A stretch of DNA of 64,000 bases from JBCBSZ01 sp039185015 (GCA_039185015.1 JBCDAU010000002.1:184809-248808), one strand, 5' to 3'. Positions 16,483-24,510 are shown, counted from the first letter of the stretch. The notes: generated by a model not told the origin, from the letters alone. Made by a program: numbers and translations.

Positions 16483-17487
16483 TCACCGGCAGCGGACGAC
16501 GACCCGGCCCTTGACCTGACCAGCGAGGATCTGCGGCGCCAACCCCGGCACGTCCTCGAGCGCGACCTCGGTGGTCATGTCGTCGAGGAGTGCCCGCAGC
16601 CCCTCGTCCGTGAGGGCCTCGGCGAGGCGGGCGTTGACCCGCTGCCGGGTCGCCGGTGTCGCCATCACGGAGTCGATCCCGAGGAGGTTGACGCCGCGCA
16701 ACAGGAACGGGATGACGGTGATGGACAGCGCGTTGCCACCGGCGAGGCCGCACGCCGCGACCGATCCACCCGCGGCCATCTCTGCCAGCACGTGGGCGAG
16801 GGTGTCGCCGCCGACGGCGTCGATGCAGCCGTGCCAGCGCTCGGACAGCAGCGGCCGACCGGGCGCCTCGGCGAGCTCGGTCCGGTCGACCACGTCCGAC
16901 GCGCCGAGCGCACGGAGCTCGTCGGCGTTCTCCATCCGGCCCGTCGAGGCCACCATGCGATGCCCCAGCGCGTTGCCCCACAACAGCGCCGATGACCCGA
17001 CCCCACCGGACGCCCCGGTGACGAGGATCTGCTGGCCGCTACCGGCGGTGAGCCCGTGGTCCTCGAGGGCGAGCACGGCCTGCATCGCGGTGAAGCCGGC
17101 CGTGCCGATGGCCATGGCCTGGCGGCTACTGACGTGATCGGGCAGCTTCGTCGGCCAGGTGGCGGGGAGCCGAGCCCGCTGCGCGTACCCACCCCAGTGC
17201 ACCTCGCCCATCCGCCAGCCGGTGCAGACGACCCGATCGCCCGGCTCGAAGTCGGGCGAGTCCGAGGCGGCGACGACCCCCGACAGGTCGACCCCGGGGA
17301 CGTGCGGGTAGTTCCGCACGAGGCCGCCGAGGCCCTGCAGGATCATGCCGTCCTTGTAGTTGAGCGACGAGTAGTCGACGTCGATCGTGAGCTCGCCGTC
17401 GGGGAGCCGCCCGTCGTCGAGGTCGGTCATCGAGGCGGTGACCGAACCGTCGTCGGCGCGGTCGAGGAGCAGGGCGCGATAGGTCAT
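16483..17487 (-). CDS. acuI: Acrylyl-CoA reductase-like MDR oxidoreductase
   Basis: 334 residues, zinc-independent medium-chain reductase of the AcuI/YhdH type. Evidence: MTYRALLLDRADDGSVTASM, DYSSLNYKDGMILQGLGGLV, YPHVPGVDLSGVV, the Rossmann segment QQILVTGASGGVGSSAL, and the C-terminal VPGLAPQILAGQVKGRVVV. The family reduces acryloyl-CoA to propionyl-CoA with NADPH. ATG 17487 is the family start; the longer in-frame extension to 17580 has no matching pattern. The gene symbol is by family resemblance only. Confidence 0.85.
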   Translation of the reverse strand: MTYRALLLDRADDGSVTASMTDLDDGRLPDGELTIDVDYSSLNYKDGMILQGLGGLVRNYPHVPGVDLSGVVAASDSPDFEPGDRVVCTGWRMGEVHWGGYAQRARLPATWPTKLPDHVSSRQAMAIGTAGFTAMQAVLALEDHGLTAGSGQQILVTGASGGVGSSALLWGNALGHRMVASTGRMENADELRALGASDVVDRTELAEAPGRPLLSERWHGCIDAVGGDTLAHVLAEMAAGGSVAACGLAGGNALSITVIPFLLRGVNLLGIDSVMATPATRQRVNARLAEALTDEGLRALLDDMTTEVALEDVPGLAPQILAGQVKGRVVVRCR

Positions 17488-17612
17488 CGGTCGGTCACCG
17501 TAGTGAACCGGGGACGTCCTCGGTTGGGCCGCCGTGGGGCATCGCCCGCCGAGCGTTCCGCCCGGTCGGACACCGCTCAAGTTCCCAGCCCCGACGTGCC
17601 GATCACCACGCC

Positions 17613-17918
17613 ATGGACATCGCCACGGGAGCAGCCGTCTCCGGCATCCGCGCCGGGATCGCCCGCATGGACGCTGCGGCGCACTCCATCGCGAACGTCA
17701 ACACGAAGGACGCCGACGGACAGCCCGTCGAGGGGCGACGGGTGGCGCTGCGCGAGGGCGACCCCGGCGTGCGGACGACCGAGCAGGGCACCGGCGAGGC
17801 CAACGAGCTGGTGGGTCCGATGGTCGACTCGATGATCGCCAAGCAGGAGGTGGCGGCGAACGCCTCGGTCGCGCGGACGGCGCACGAGACGTACCGATCC
17901 GTCCTCGACATGGTCTGA
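17613..17918 (+). CDS. Orphan FlgC-like mini-protein (flagellar rod/hook family)
   Basis: 101 residues that join the two terminal signatures of flagellar axial proteins with almost nothing between them. The N-terminal GIRAGIARMDAAAHSIANVN resembles the A-x-N-I-A-N helix of FlgB/FlgC/FlgG. The C-terminal DSMIAKQEVAANASVARTAH and ETYRSVLDM resemble the terminal coiled-coil helix. FlgC is normally about 140 residues. No other flagellar gene is in the window. It could be a remnant, a distant flagellar gene outlier, or a co-opted coiled-coil assembly protein. It lies 31 bp upstream of the dinB LexA box. Confidence 0.6.
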   Translation: MDIATGAAVSGIRAGIARMDAAAHSIANVNTKDADGQPVEGRRVALREGDPGVRTTEQGTGEANELVGPMVDSMIAKQEVAANASVARTAHETYRSVLDMV

Positions 17919-17949
17919 CCGACGCCGTTCGAGATCGACTGCTGACAGA

Positions 17950-17963
17950 CGAACACCTGTTCG
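17950..17963. promoter_or_regulatory. LexA box of dinB
   Basis: CGAACACCTGTTCG, identical to the dnaE2 and imuA' operators, one base upstream of the TACCCT -10 box and 13 bp before ATG 17977. Confidence 0.92.
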
Positions 17964-17964
17964 G

Positions 17965-17970
17965 TACCCT
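17965..17970 (+). promoter_or_regulatory. Probable -10 box of dinB
   Basis: TACCCT, then six bases, then ATG 17977: a leaderless SOS promoter with the same layout as dnaE2 and imuA'. Confidence 0.6.
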
Positions 17971-17976
17971 GGCGGC

Positions 17977-19215
17977 ATGGCCGGCGCATCGATCCTCCAC
18001 GCCGACCTCGACGCCTTCTACGCCTCGGTCGAGCAGCGCGACCGACCCGAGCTCCGGGGACGCCCGGTCATCGTCGGGGAGGGCGTGGTGATGGCCGCCA
18101 GCTACGAGGCCCGAGTCGTCGGCGTGCGCTCGGCGATGAACGGCAGCGAGGCCCGACGGCGCTGCCCGCACGCCGTCGTCGTGCCACCCCGGATGGAGGC
18201 GTACAGCGAGGCGTCCAAGGCGGTCTTCGGCTGCTTCGACGACGTCACCCCGCTGGTCGAGCCGCTCTCGGTCGACGAGGCGTTCCTCGACGTGTCCGGG
18301 GCGCGCCGCCTGCTGGGCGAACCGACCGAGATCGCCGAACGGCTCCGTGCCCGGGTGCGTGACGAGGTCGGCCTGCCGCTCTCGATCGGCGTGGCCCGCA
18401 CCAAGTTCCTCGCCAAGGTCGCCAGCCAGCAGGCGAAGCCCGACGGGCTGTGCGTGGTGGCGCCCGACGCCGAGCTGGCCTTCCTCCACCCACTGCCGGT
18501 CGAGGCGCTGTGGGGGGTGGGGCCGGTCACCGCGTCCCGGCTCCACGACAAGGGCATCCGCACCGTGGGCGAGCTGGCCGAGACCGGCGAGGAGGCGCTC
18601 ATCACCCTGCTCGGCCCGGCTGCCGGTCGCCATCTCCGTCACCTCGCCTGGAACCGCGACCCGCGGCCCGTGCAGCGCGATCGACGCGACCGCTCGATGG
18701 GGTCGCAGCGGGCCCTCGGCCAGAAGCGGCGCACGGTCGACGAGCTGCGACTCGAGCTGCTCGCTCTCGTCGAGCGCATCACCACACGGCTCCGGAAGGC
18801 CGACAAACTCGCCCGCACCCTCACCGTGCGCTACCGCGATGCGTCCATGACGGGCTCGACCCGGTCCCGCACGCTGCTCGAGCCGACCGACGAGACCGCC
18901 GTGTTCGCCGGCGTGGCCGTCGAGCTGCTCATCGACCTGGTCGACGGGCCGGAGGGACCGGGCACCGCGCTCGCCCGCAACGGCTGCTCGCTCGTCGGTG
19001 TGACGCTGTCGAACCTCTGCTCGCCCGAGGCCGTGCAGTTGTCGCTCGACCTCGGTCGCGAACCGTCGGCAGGGCCGGCTGGCACCGCCGAGCTCGACGA
19101 TGCCGTCGACGAGATCCGCTCCCGCTTCGGCACCGACGCGGTCGCACGGGCGTCGCTGCAGGGCAGAGGCGTCGGCCTGCCGACGCTTCCCCGCCCGACG
19201 GCCGTCGACGCCTAG
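17977..19215 (+). CDS. dinB: DNA polymerase IV
   Basis: 412 residues of Y-family translesion polymerase. The catalytic carboxylates are present in ILHADLDAFYASVEQ and LVEPLSVDEAFLDVSG. The steric-gate region, VIVGEGVVMAASYEARVVGV, the helix-hairpin-helix region ALWGVGPVTASRLHDKGIRT, and the little-finger domain (QRALGQKRRTVDELRLELL) follow in order. Unlike ImuB in this window, it is catalytically complete. It extends primers past lesions with low fidelity. Expression should be SOS-controlled by the LexA box at 17950. Its TAG stop overlaps the stop of the convergent hydrolase gene. Confidence 0.96.
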   Translation: MAGASILHADLDAFYASVEQRDRPELRGRPVIVGEGVVMAASYEARVVGVRSAMNGSEARRRCPHAVVVPPRMEAYSEASKAVFGCFDDVTPLVEPLSVDEAFLDVSGARRLLGEPTEIAERLRARVRDEVGLPLSIGVARTKFLAKVASQQAKPDGLCVVAPDAELAFLHPLPVEALWGVGPVTASRLHDKGIRTVGELAETGEEALITLLGPAAGRHLRHLAWNRDPRPVQRDRRDRSMGSQRALGQKRRTVDELRLELLALVERITTRLRKADKLARTLTVRYRDASMTGSTRSRTLLEPTDETAVFAGVAVELLIDLVDGPEGPGTALARNGCSLVGVTLSNLCSPEAVQLSLDLGREPSAGPAGTAELDDAVDEIRSRFGTDAVARASLQGRGVGLPTLPRPTAVDA

Positions 19216-20033
19216 GAGTCGCCCGCCACGCCGAGCCGACCGGCGAAGAACGACAGCACGTCGTCGTAGGCCTGACGGGTCGGCGTCCCCGGTTCATCGA
19301 CGAGGTGCTCGGTCAGGACCGAGTGCGGCGGCAGGAGGGCGTCCGGGTTCGCATCGGCGTCGGCCAGCTCGACGGCGATGAAGGCGTCACCGAGCTGCTC
19401 GCGCAGGAAGGCGAAGCGCTCGGGCGGCACGTTCCGATCGCCCTCGAACCTCAGCCCCATCACCTGGAGTCCGGAGGCGGCGCAGCGCTCCTTCACGACG
19501 GCGAGGTCGTCGGGCGAGCAGTCGATCGATCGACGCTGGCCCTTCGTCATCGTGAAGGGCAACGACGGCTGCGACAGCACGGGAGCGATCATGGCGTCGT
19601 CCACCGACATCGCGAGCGCGAAGCCACCGGTGAAGCACATCCCCACGGCGCCGACCCCAGGTCCGCCGCAGCGCTCGTGTTCGGTACGGGCCAGCGCGCG
19701 CAGCCAGTCGACGACCGGCGAGGTTCGATTCGTGGCCCACACCGTGAACTCGCGACTGACGCACGCCGGGACGACCGACGACAGGAGGTACGGCACCGCC
19801 GTCCGCTTGCTTCCGCCGAGCGACCTGCCCGGCGTGCCGAAGAGGTGCGGCACCACGGCCGTCAGACCGAGTGAGGCGACGTCGTCGGCGAACCGGAGCA
19901 CGGCGGAGGTGATGCCGGGCATCTCGGCCATGACGATCACCGCGGGACCGGAGCCACGACGGAAGACGTCGCGCTCCTTCCCGTCGTGGGTGAAGGTCGT
20001 ACGTTCGAAGTCGTCCAGGGTCACGGCGCTCAT
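19212..20033 (-). CDS. Dienelactone hydrolase family protein
   Basis: 273 residues of alpha/beta-hydrolase fold. GAVGMCFTGGFALAM carries the nucleophile cysteine of the dienelactone-hydrolase type (G-x-C-x-G-G), and PAVIVMAEMPGITSAVLRFA is the family N-terminal strand and oxyanion loop with Glu. The usual C-terminal Asp and His are less clear. Expected to hydrolyse a lactone or ester in the cytosol; the substrate is unknown. Confidence 0.85.
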   Translation of the reverse strand: MSAVTLDDFERTTFTHDGKERDVFRRGSGPAVIVMAEMPGITSAVLRFADDVASLGLTAVVPHLFGTPGRSLGGSKRTAVPYLLSSVVPACVSREFTVWATNRTSPVVDWLRALARTEHERCGGPGVGAVGMCFTGGFALAMSVDDAMIAPVLSQPSLPFTMTKGQRRSIDCSPDDLAVVKERCAASGLQVMGLRFEGDRNVPPERFAFLREQLGDAFIAVELADADANPDALLPPHSVLTEHLVDEPGTPTRQAYDDVLSFFAGRLGVAGDS

Positions 20034-20050
20034 GGCCGGACGCTAGGCCC

Positions 20051-20752
20051 TCAGACGTCGCGGGGTGCGGTGGTCCACCGCTGCACGGTGGCATCGGGGC
20101 GATGACGACCGACCAGGTCGGCGAGCTGGTCGCCGGCAGCTCGCACCGCCGAGTCGGCCCCGTCGTGCACGGCCTCGACGACGAACAGCACCCGGTCGGT
20201 CGCCGGTCCGGTGGCACTGCCGGCGCTCTGCTTCCAGCACCACCGCCGGGCGGCGACGTGACTGCCGGTGTCGACGAAGATCACTTCCCCCGCCACCGGG
20301 TCGTCGGGCTCGTGCGCGCCGATGCCGGTGAAGGTCTCGCCGCCGGTCGCCAACCGGACGGTGATGGGCGGCATGACACCGGCGAGATCGATGGCGGCGA
20401 CCGGGAGCGAGTGGCTGATCGAGACCAGGTTGCCGAGGTCGACGACGGTCCCGATCGAGGGGATGTCGCCATGGCGGGCGAGCCGGCGCAGGAGCGCCTC
20501 GGCGGCGTTGCGATGCCGGGTCGGCTTCACGCCGAAGGCGGTGAAGACCCCACGCCACGCGGAGATCGAGGGCCGGTCCGCCGGTGGCGTCACCTCGAGC
20601 GACTCGGCGACGGCCGCCTGCACCGCGACGTAGTCGGCGGTCAGGCCGGGAGGCGCGTCGCCGGACATGCCCTCGATGAGCAGGACCTCGGCACGGACCT
20701 GCGGGAAGCGCTCGGCGATGTCGGCGTCGTAGACGAACAGCTCGGCGCTCAT
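20051..20752 (-). CDS. B3/B4 tRNA-binding-domain protein
   Basis: 233 residues matching free-standing B3/4 domains, related to the editing region of phenylalanyl-tRNA synthetase beta. Characteristic segments are RPSISAWRGVFTAFGVKPTR, NAAEALLRRLARHGDIPSI and TVVDLGNLVSISHSLPVAAI. The family's molecular role is poorly known; amino-acid or tRNA-related editing has been suggested. ATG 20752 overlaps the stop of the upstream lysE-like gene by four bases, so padR, lysE-like and this gene form one operon. Confidence 0.8.
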   Translation of the reverse strand: MSAELFVYDADIAERFPQVRAEVLLIEGMSGDAPPGLTADYVAVQAAVAESLEVTPPADRPSISAWRGVFTAFGVKPTRHRNAAEALLRRLARHGDIPSIGTVVDLGNLVSISHSLPVAAIDLAGVMPPITVRLATGGETFTGIGAHEPDDPVAGEVIFVDTGSHVAARRWCWKQSAGSATGPATDRVLFVVEAVHDGADSAVRAAGDQLADLVGRHRPDATVQRWTTAPRDV

Positions 20753-21624
20753 CGCTCGGCGACCGCGAGCCGGAGCGCGAATCCGACGAGCACGGCGCCG
20801 AACGCCCGCTCGATGCGCCGGAGGACAACAGGCGTACCGAGGATGCGTTCCCTGACCCCCGAGGCAGCAGCGACGTAGACCAGGAACACGGCGAGCGTCA
20901 TCGCCATGAACACCGCGCTCAGGCCGAGGAGCCGACCGTCGAAGGTCGTCGGCGTCGAGGAGAGGAACTGCGGCAGGAAGGCGAAGAAGAACAGGGTGAG
21001 CTTCGGGTTCAGCAGGTTGAGCAGGATCCCGCGTCGGATCGTCACGAACCCGCTTCGTCGGGCCACCGGCTCGTCGGAGGTCATCGCCGACCCGCTGGAC
21101 CGCAGCATCGACACGCCAAGCCAGGCGAGGTAGCAGACGCCCGCCCATCGCACGACCTCGAAGGCCTCGGCACTGGTCTGCATCAGGCCGGACAGCCCGA
21201 GCGACGCGGCCAGGAGGTGGGGCACGATGCCGAGCGTGCAGCCGATCGCGGCGAGCCCGCCGTCGCGCCAGCCGGCGGCGATCGCGGTCGACACCGAGAA
21301 GATCACGCCGGTGCCGGGGATCAGCACCACGACGAGCGAGGTGATGAGGAACGAGCCCGGCGTCGGGGTCACCGCGAGGTGGACGGCCGCCGTGGTGGCG
21401 AGCAGCACGACGAAGGCGGCCACCACCTGCACGCGCGGACCCGCATCGGCGATGCGGCGTTGGAATCCTCGGCAGACGACGTCGACGACGTCCCCCGCCG
21501 AGGCCACGCGCTGATCGGGGCGGGAGCCGTCGAGCAGCGTGGTCACGAGCTCGTCGCCTCGCTCGCGCCGCCAGCGACGCGGGAAGGCCCGGAGGAGCAG
21601 TCGGTACTGACGCTCGAGGTTCAT
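20749..21624 (-). CDS. LysE/RhtB-family exporter with extra N-terminal domain
   Basis: 291 residues. Residues 1-65 (NLERQYRLLLRAFPRRWRRE, RGDELVTTLLDGSRP) resemble the short LLRAYPRRWR proteins often encoded after padR genes. From residue 66 on, the protein is a LysE-type exporter with hydrophobic helices, including FLITSLVVVLIPGTGVIFSV, RRGILLNLLNPKLTLFFFAF and AVLVGFALRLAV. LysE proteins export amino acids or small metabolites. The combination looks like a gene fusion. The start overlaps the PadR stop (ATGA), implying translational coupling and control by that regulator. Confidence 0.82.
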   Translation of the reverse strand: MNLERQYRLLLRAFPRRWRRERGDELVTTLLDGSRPDQRVASAGDVVDVVCRGFQRRIADAGPRVQVVAAFVVLLATTAAVHLAVTPTPGSFLITSLVVVLIPGTGVIFSVSTAIAAGWRDGGLAAIGCTLGIVPHLLAASLGLSGLMQTSAEAFEVVRWAGVCYLAWLGVSMLRSSGSAMTSDEPVARRSGFVTIRRGILLNLLNPKLTLFFFAFLPQFLSSTPTTFDGRLLGLSAVFMAMTLAVFLVYVAAASGVRERILGTPVVLRRIERAFGAVLVGFALRLAVAER

Positions 21625-21932
21625 GCCCGCTCCGCCCCGAGCTCGCGACGAGCCGCAGCGGCGTTCGCCTCGAGCCGGACGATCTCGGCGGCGAGCGCGT
21701 TCCGCCCGTCGACGGTGATGGCGTAGTAGCGACGATGACGGCCGTCGACCACCTCGGCGCCGTCCTCGGCCAGCAACCCTTCGGCGACCAACCGATCGAG
21801 CGCCGTGTACAGGGTGCCCGCCCGCAGCCGGACCCGCCCGGCGGACAGCTCGTCGACGGCCTGGATGATCCCGTACCCATGGGCTCGACGGCGGGCCAGC
21901 GCCGTGAGAATGAGGAACGTCGGCTCTCGCAC
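21621..21932 (-). CDS. PadR-family transcriptional regulator
   Basis: 103 residues of winged-helix PadR type: MREPTFLILTALARRRAHGY, GIIQAVDELSAGRVRLRAGT, LYTALDRLVAEGLLAEDGAE, then the wing DGRHRRYYAITVDGRNAL and a short dimerisation helix. PadR proteins repress nearby transport or detoxification genes until a ligand binds. Here the likely target is its own operon with the LysE-like exporter, which it overlaps by four bases. Confidence 0.9.
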   Translation of the reverse strand: MREPTFLILTALARRRAHGYGIIQAVDELSAGRVRLRAGTLYTALDRLVAEGLLAEDGAEVVDGRHRRYYAITVDGRNALAAEIVRLEANAAAARRELGAERA

Positions 21933-21970
21933 GAGACGACAATAGTCAGTTCATCGATATATGTCGACCA

Positions 21971-23623
21971 TCAGTCATAACGAGCCTCGACGAGCCAGCG
22001 ATGACGCTCCCTCGCGGCGAGGACGGCGCGGCCGTCGTCGAGCAGGAGCTGGAGCCGGGCCCGACGCCGAGCCGAGGCCGGGTCCCACCAGCGCTCCTCC
22101 ACCGGCCACGGACCGGCCCAGCCGGTCACCCCGGCGTCGATGCCGTCGAGCACCACGCGAGCCGGCTCCCCCTCGAGCAACCCTCGGGCGCTGATGCGCA
22201 CCGACTGCCCCGACCCATCGAGTACCTCGATCGGCTCGTAGCCGTCGACGACCGTCGTCGGCGAGGGTGACGGCACGCGGCCCGGCCAGGGCGCATCCCG
22301 CCCCTGCCCCTCGACCGGACGATCGGTGCGCAGCTCGACCCCGACCGCCGGGATGAGCCGCACCTGCTCGCCGGGCCCCCGCCCGCCCCGCAGCTCGGGC
22401 ACCAGGACCGCCTCGGGACCGAGCAGGCCCTGGAGCCGGGCCGCGGCCCGGGTGATCCGGACGTCGGCAGCCGACTCCCCACCCCAGAAGCCGAGCTGCC
22501 GGCCACGGTCGGCGACGACCTCGTCTGGGCGGAGGGTGAGTCGCACCAGCCCCCCGGTCGGGCGATGACCGGGACCGGCCAGCAGCCACCCGTCGAGCTG
22601 CCAGCGGATCCGGTCGGCGATCTCGCGGGGCCCGAGCGTGCCCTCGTGGCGCCAGGTGCGGGCGAGCACCTCGCCGTGCTCGGTCTCGGCCTCGATCACC
22701 ACCCGAGTGCAGGCCAGGCCGAGGTCGCCGAGCCGTTCGTCGAGCTCGTCGGCCAGGCCTCGGGACAGGAAGGCCGCCCCCTCGACCCGCTCGATCGGCG
22801 GATCGAGCTCGGCGGTGACCACCAGGTCGGGCGGGACCGGTCGCACATCCGGACCCCGGGGGTCGAGCCCGCTGGCGAGGCGGTGGGCGACCAGCCCGTC
22901 GACCCCGAAGCGGTCGGAGAGATCGGCGGCCGGGAGCCCGGCGACCGCGCCGAGCCGGGTCAGCCCGAGACGCCGGAGCAGATCGACGAGACGATCGCCA
23001 CGGCGACGCTCGTCGGAGGACCGGTCGCCGACCGACCCACCGCCCAGCACGTCGTCGAGCGCGTCGACCGACATCGGGGCGAGGAAGGCAGCCGACTCCC
23101 CCGGTGCCACCACGTGGCGACGGGCCTCCCGGATGCCGCGGGCGGCGAGGGCGGCGGCGAACGGGCCATCGGCCACGCCGATGCGCACGGCGAGACGGGG
23201 GTCGAGGCCGTCGCCACCGACCCGTTCGGCGAGGGTGGTGTCGACCGCCTCGGCCACCCGCTCGGCGAGGGCCTCGTCGCCACCGAAGTAGCGGGACGGA
23301 CCCCGGGTCGGCACCGCGCACCGCCCGGGGTGGGTGACCTCGACCCACGGCGTCAGCTCGCCGACAGCAGCGACGACGGGCTCGAACCAGCGAGCGTCGC
23401 GGGACGGGTCGTGATCGAGCACCTCGAGCCCGGGGCAGCGCGACTGTGACTCTCGGCGACGCAGCCCGGGCACCACGCCCTCGTCGTGGGCGGCCGGGGT
23501 GACGTCGACCACCCGGTTGGCGTGCACGACGACCGCGGGCACCGAGGGATCGACCCCGGCAGCAACGAGCGGCCAGTGCGGACACCACGCCACCAGGGTG
23601 CGAACACCCCCGAGACCGCTCAT
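21971..23623 (-). CDS. imuB: ImuB, catalytically inactive Y-family polymerase of the mutasome
   Basis: 550 residues. The Y-family fold is recognisable, but the catalytic acids are gone: VAWCPHWPLVAAG stands where DinB has HADLDAFY, and CAVPTRGPSRYFGG where DinB has SVDEAFLD. A clamp-binding-type motif, RQLGFWGGES, lies near residue 410. The C-terminal WPVEERWWDPASARRRARLQ matches mutasome ImuB proteins. ImuB bridges the sliding clamp, ImuA' and DnaE2. I chose ATG 23623 (MSGLGGVRTLVAWCPHW). It is the fourth RTG of a 35-bp repeat; the three earlier ones open 12-codon ORFs. The stretch GGGGCGGGGATC precedes it. Confidence 0.93.
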   Translation of the reverse strand: MSGLGGVRTLVAWCPHWPLVAAGVDPSVPAVVVHANRVVDVTPAAHDEGVVPGLRRRESQSRCPGLEVLDHDPSRDARWFEPVVAAVGELTPWVEVTHPGRCAVPTRGPSRYFGGDEALAERVAEAVDTTLAERVGGDGLDPRLAVRIGVADGPFAAALAARGIREARRHVVAPGESAAFLAPMSVDALDDVLGGGSVGDRSSDERRRGDRLVDLLRRLGLTRLGAVAGLPAADLSDRFGVDGLVAHRLASGLDPRGPDVRPVPPDLVVTAELDPPIERVEGAAFLSRGLADELDERLGDLGLACTRVVIEAETEHGEVLARTWRHEGTLGPREIADRIRWQLDGWLLAGPGHRPTGGLVRLTLRPDEVVADRGRQLGFWGGESAADVRITRAAARLQGLLGPEAVLVPELRGGRGPGEQVRLIPAVGVELRTDRPVEGQGRDAPWPGRVPSPSPTTVVDGYEPIEVLDGSGQSVRISARGLLEGEPARVVLDGIDAGVTGWAGPWPVEERWWDPASARRRARLQLLLDDGRAVLAARERHRWLVEARYD

Positions 23624-23658
23624 GATCCCCGCCCCGGAACACCCCCGAGACCGGTCAT
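23620..23658 (-). CDS. 12-residue micro-ORF 3, directly before imuB
   Basis: ATG 23658 encodes MTGLGGVPGRGS and stops at TGA 23620-23622, which overlaps the imuB ATG (ATGA). The G-rich segment of the preceding repeat unit could act as its ribosome site. The peptide is probably unimportant; the overlap suggests re-initiation into imuB. Confidence 0.5.
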   Translation of the reverse strand: MTGLGGVPGRGS

Positions 23659-23693
23659 GATCCCCGCCCCGGAACACCCCCGAGACCGGTCAC
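23655..23693 (-). CDS. 12-residue micro-ORF 2
   Basis: GTG 23693 encodes the same 12 residues (V/M)TGLGGVPGRGS and its TGA overlaps the start of micro-ORF 3 by four bases (ATGA). Confidence 0.45.
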   Translation of the reverse strand: MTGLGGVPGRGS

Positions 23694-23728
23694 GATCCCC
23701 GCCCCGGAACACCCCCGAGACCAGTCAC
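23690..23728 (-). CDS. 12-residue micro-ORF 1, overlapping the imuA' stop
   Basis: GTG 23728 overlaps the imuA' TGA (GTGA), encodes VTGLGGVPGRGS, and its own TGA overlaps micro-ORF 2 by four bases. Its position matches the presumed ancestral imuB start codon. Confidence 0.45.
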   Translation of the reverse strand: MTGLGGVPGRGS

Positions 23729-24480
23729 GACACCGAACGCAGCGGGGCGGGCGCCGACTCCGCCTCGTCGACCACCGGCGCCAGTCGTCCCTCGGGACCG
23801 GGCAGCCACACCTCGACCGCTCGTCGGCCACCGGCCCCGGCGCCCTCGCCCCGGTCGATCCGCACCCGACGGGCGACCAGGCGCCCCCGCCCGGGGGTGA
23901 GACCGACCCAGGTGGGCGTCGAGGTGCGGAACCGTCGATCGGGCGACAGCGAGGCGGGGTCGCCCCCGGGCAGTCGCAGCACGACGGTGCCCCGCTCGCG
24001 GGCCCGGGCGGCCACCCGACGCACCTCGCGCTGGCGGACCCCGGCCGGTGGACGCGTGACGACGAGGTCGACGGCGCCGATCAGCGCTGCGACCGCCTCG
24101 GCCCAGTGGCGGCCGTCGTCGATCGTGACGACGAGGCACCGAGCGAGGTCGACGCCCAGCTCGGCCGCGGCCAGCAGGCCCATCGACGGGACGCCGACGG
24201 TGGCCACCCACGACCCGGTGGCGGTCAGCTCGGCCGCCACCGCCAGGGCCATCGACGTGGCCGCCGGCCCCTCGACCCCCAGCACCGACCCTCGTCGCAG
24301 ACCCCGCTCGGGGACCAGCTCGTCGAGGGGGGACGGCAGGGGCAGCACCTGCTCGGCGGCGAGGGTGACCGGCTGCACCTCGGCCGCGAGCTCACCCAAC
24401 CCCCCGTCGGCCCGGAGCGCAGCAGCCCGGGCGCGCTTGTCGGCAACGCTCAGCTCGACGGACGACGAAACAGCGACCAT
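23725..24480 (-). CDS. imuA': ImuA' (RecA-like mutasome protein)
   Basis: 251 residues with a degenerate RecA-like core: LDELVPERGLRRGSVLGVEG at the P-loop position (no intact GxxxxGKT), ATSMALAVAAELTATGSWVA, MGLLAAAELGVDLARCLVVT, and a C-terminal basic region GRGRLVARRVRIDRGEG. This pattern fits actinobacterial ImuA', which partners ImuB and DnaE2. The N-terminal residues ADKRARAAALRADGGLGELA fit the family helix. ATG 24480 was chosen because it lies nine bases after a TACCCT box next to the LexA operator; the longer frame to 24555 would cover the operator. Confidence 0.85.
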   Translation of the reverse strand: MVAVSSSVELSVADKRARAAALRADGGLGELAAEVQPVTLAAEQVLPLPSPLDELVPERGLRRGSVLGVEGPAATSMALAVAAELTATGSWVATVGVPSMGLLAAAELGVDLARCLVVTIDDGRHWAEAVAALIGAVDLVVTRPPAGVRQREVRRVAARARERGTVVLRLPGGDPASLSPDRRFRTSTPTWVGLTPGRGRLVARRVRIDRGEGAGAGGRRAVEVWLPGPEGRLAPVVDEAESAPAPLRSVS

Positions 24481-24489
24481 GAACACCCG

Positions 24490-24495
24490 AGGGTA
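24490..24495 (-). promoter_or_regulatory. Probable -10 box of imuA'-imuB
   Basis: TACCCT on the minus strand, one base after the LexA box and nine bases before ATG 24480. Confidence 0.6.
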
Positions 24496-24496
24496 T

Positions 24497-24510
24497 CGAA
24501 CACCTGTTCG
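24497..24510. promoter_or_regulatory. LexA box of imuA'-imuB
   Basis: CGAACACCTGTTCG, identical to the dnaE2 and dinB operators. Confidence 0.93.

Larger units (their letters stand above)
23602..23735 (-). repeat. 35-bp tandem repeat, 3.8 copies, at the imuA'-imuB junction
   Basis: The units begin at 23602, 23637, 23672 and 23707 (the last partial). On the coding strand each unit contains RTGACYGGTCTCGGGGGTGT followed by TCCGGGGCGGGGATC. Unit 1 lies in the first codons of imuB; unit 4 overlaps the imuA' stop. The units differ at only a few positions, so the expansion is recent. It has moved the imuB start about 105 bp away from a GTGA overlap that was probably the original junction. Confidence 0.95.

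Noticed and set aside
23602..23735. Possible small CRISPR array (35-bp repeats)
   Set aside because: The repeat units are directly adjacent with no spacers, and there are no cas genes.
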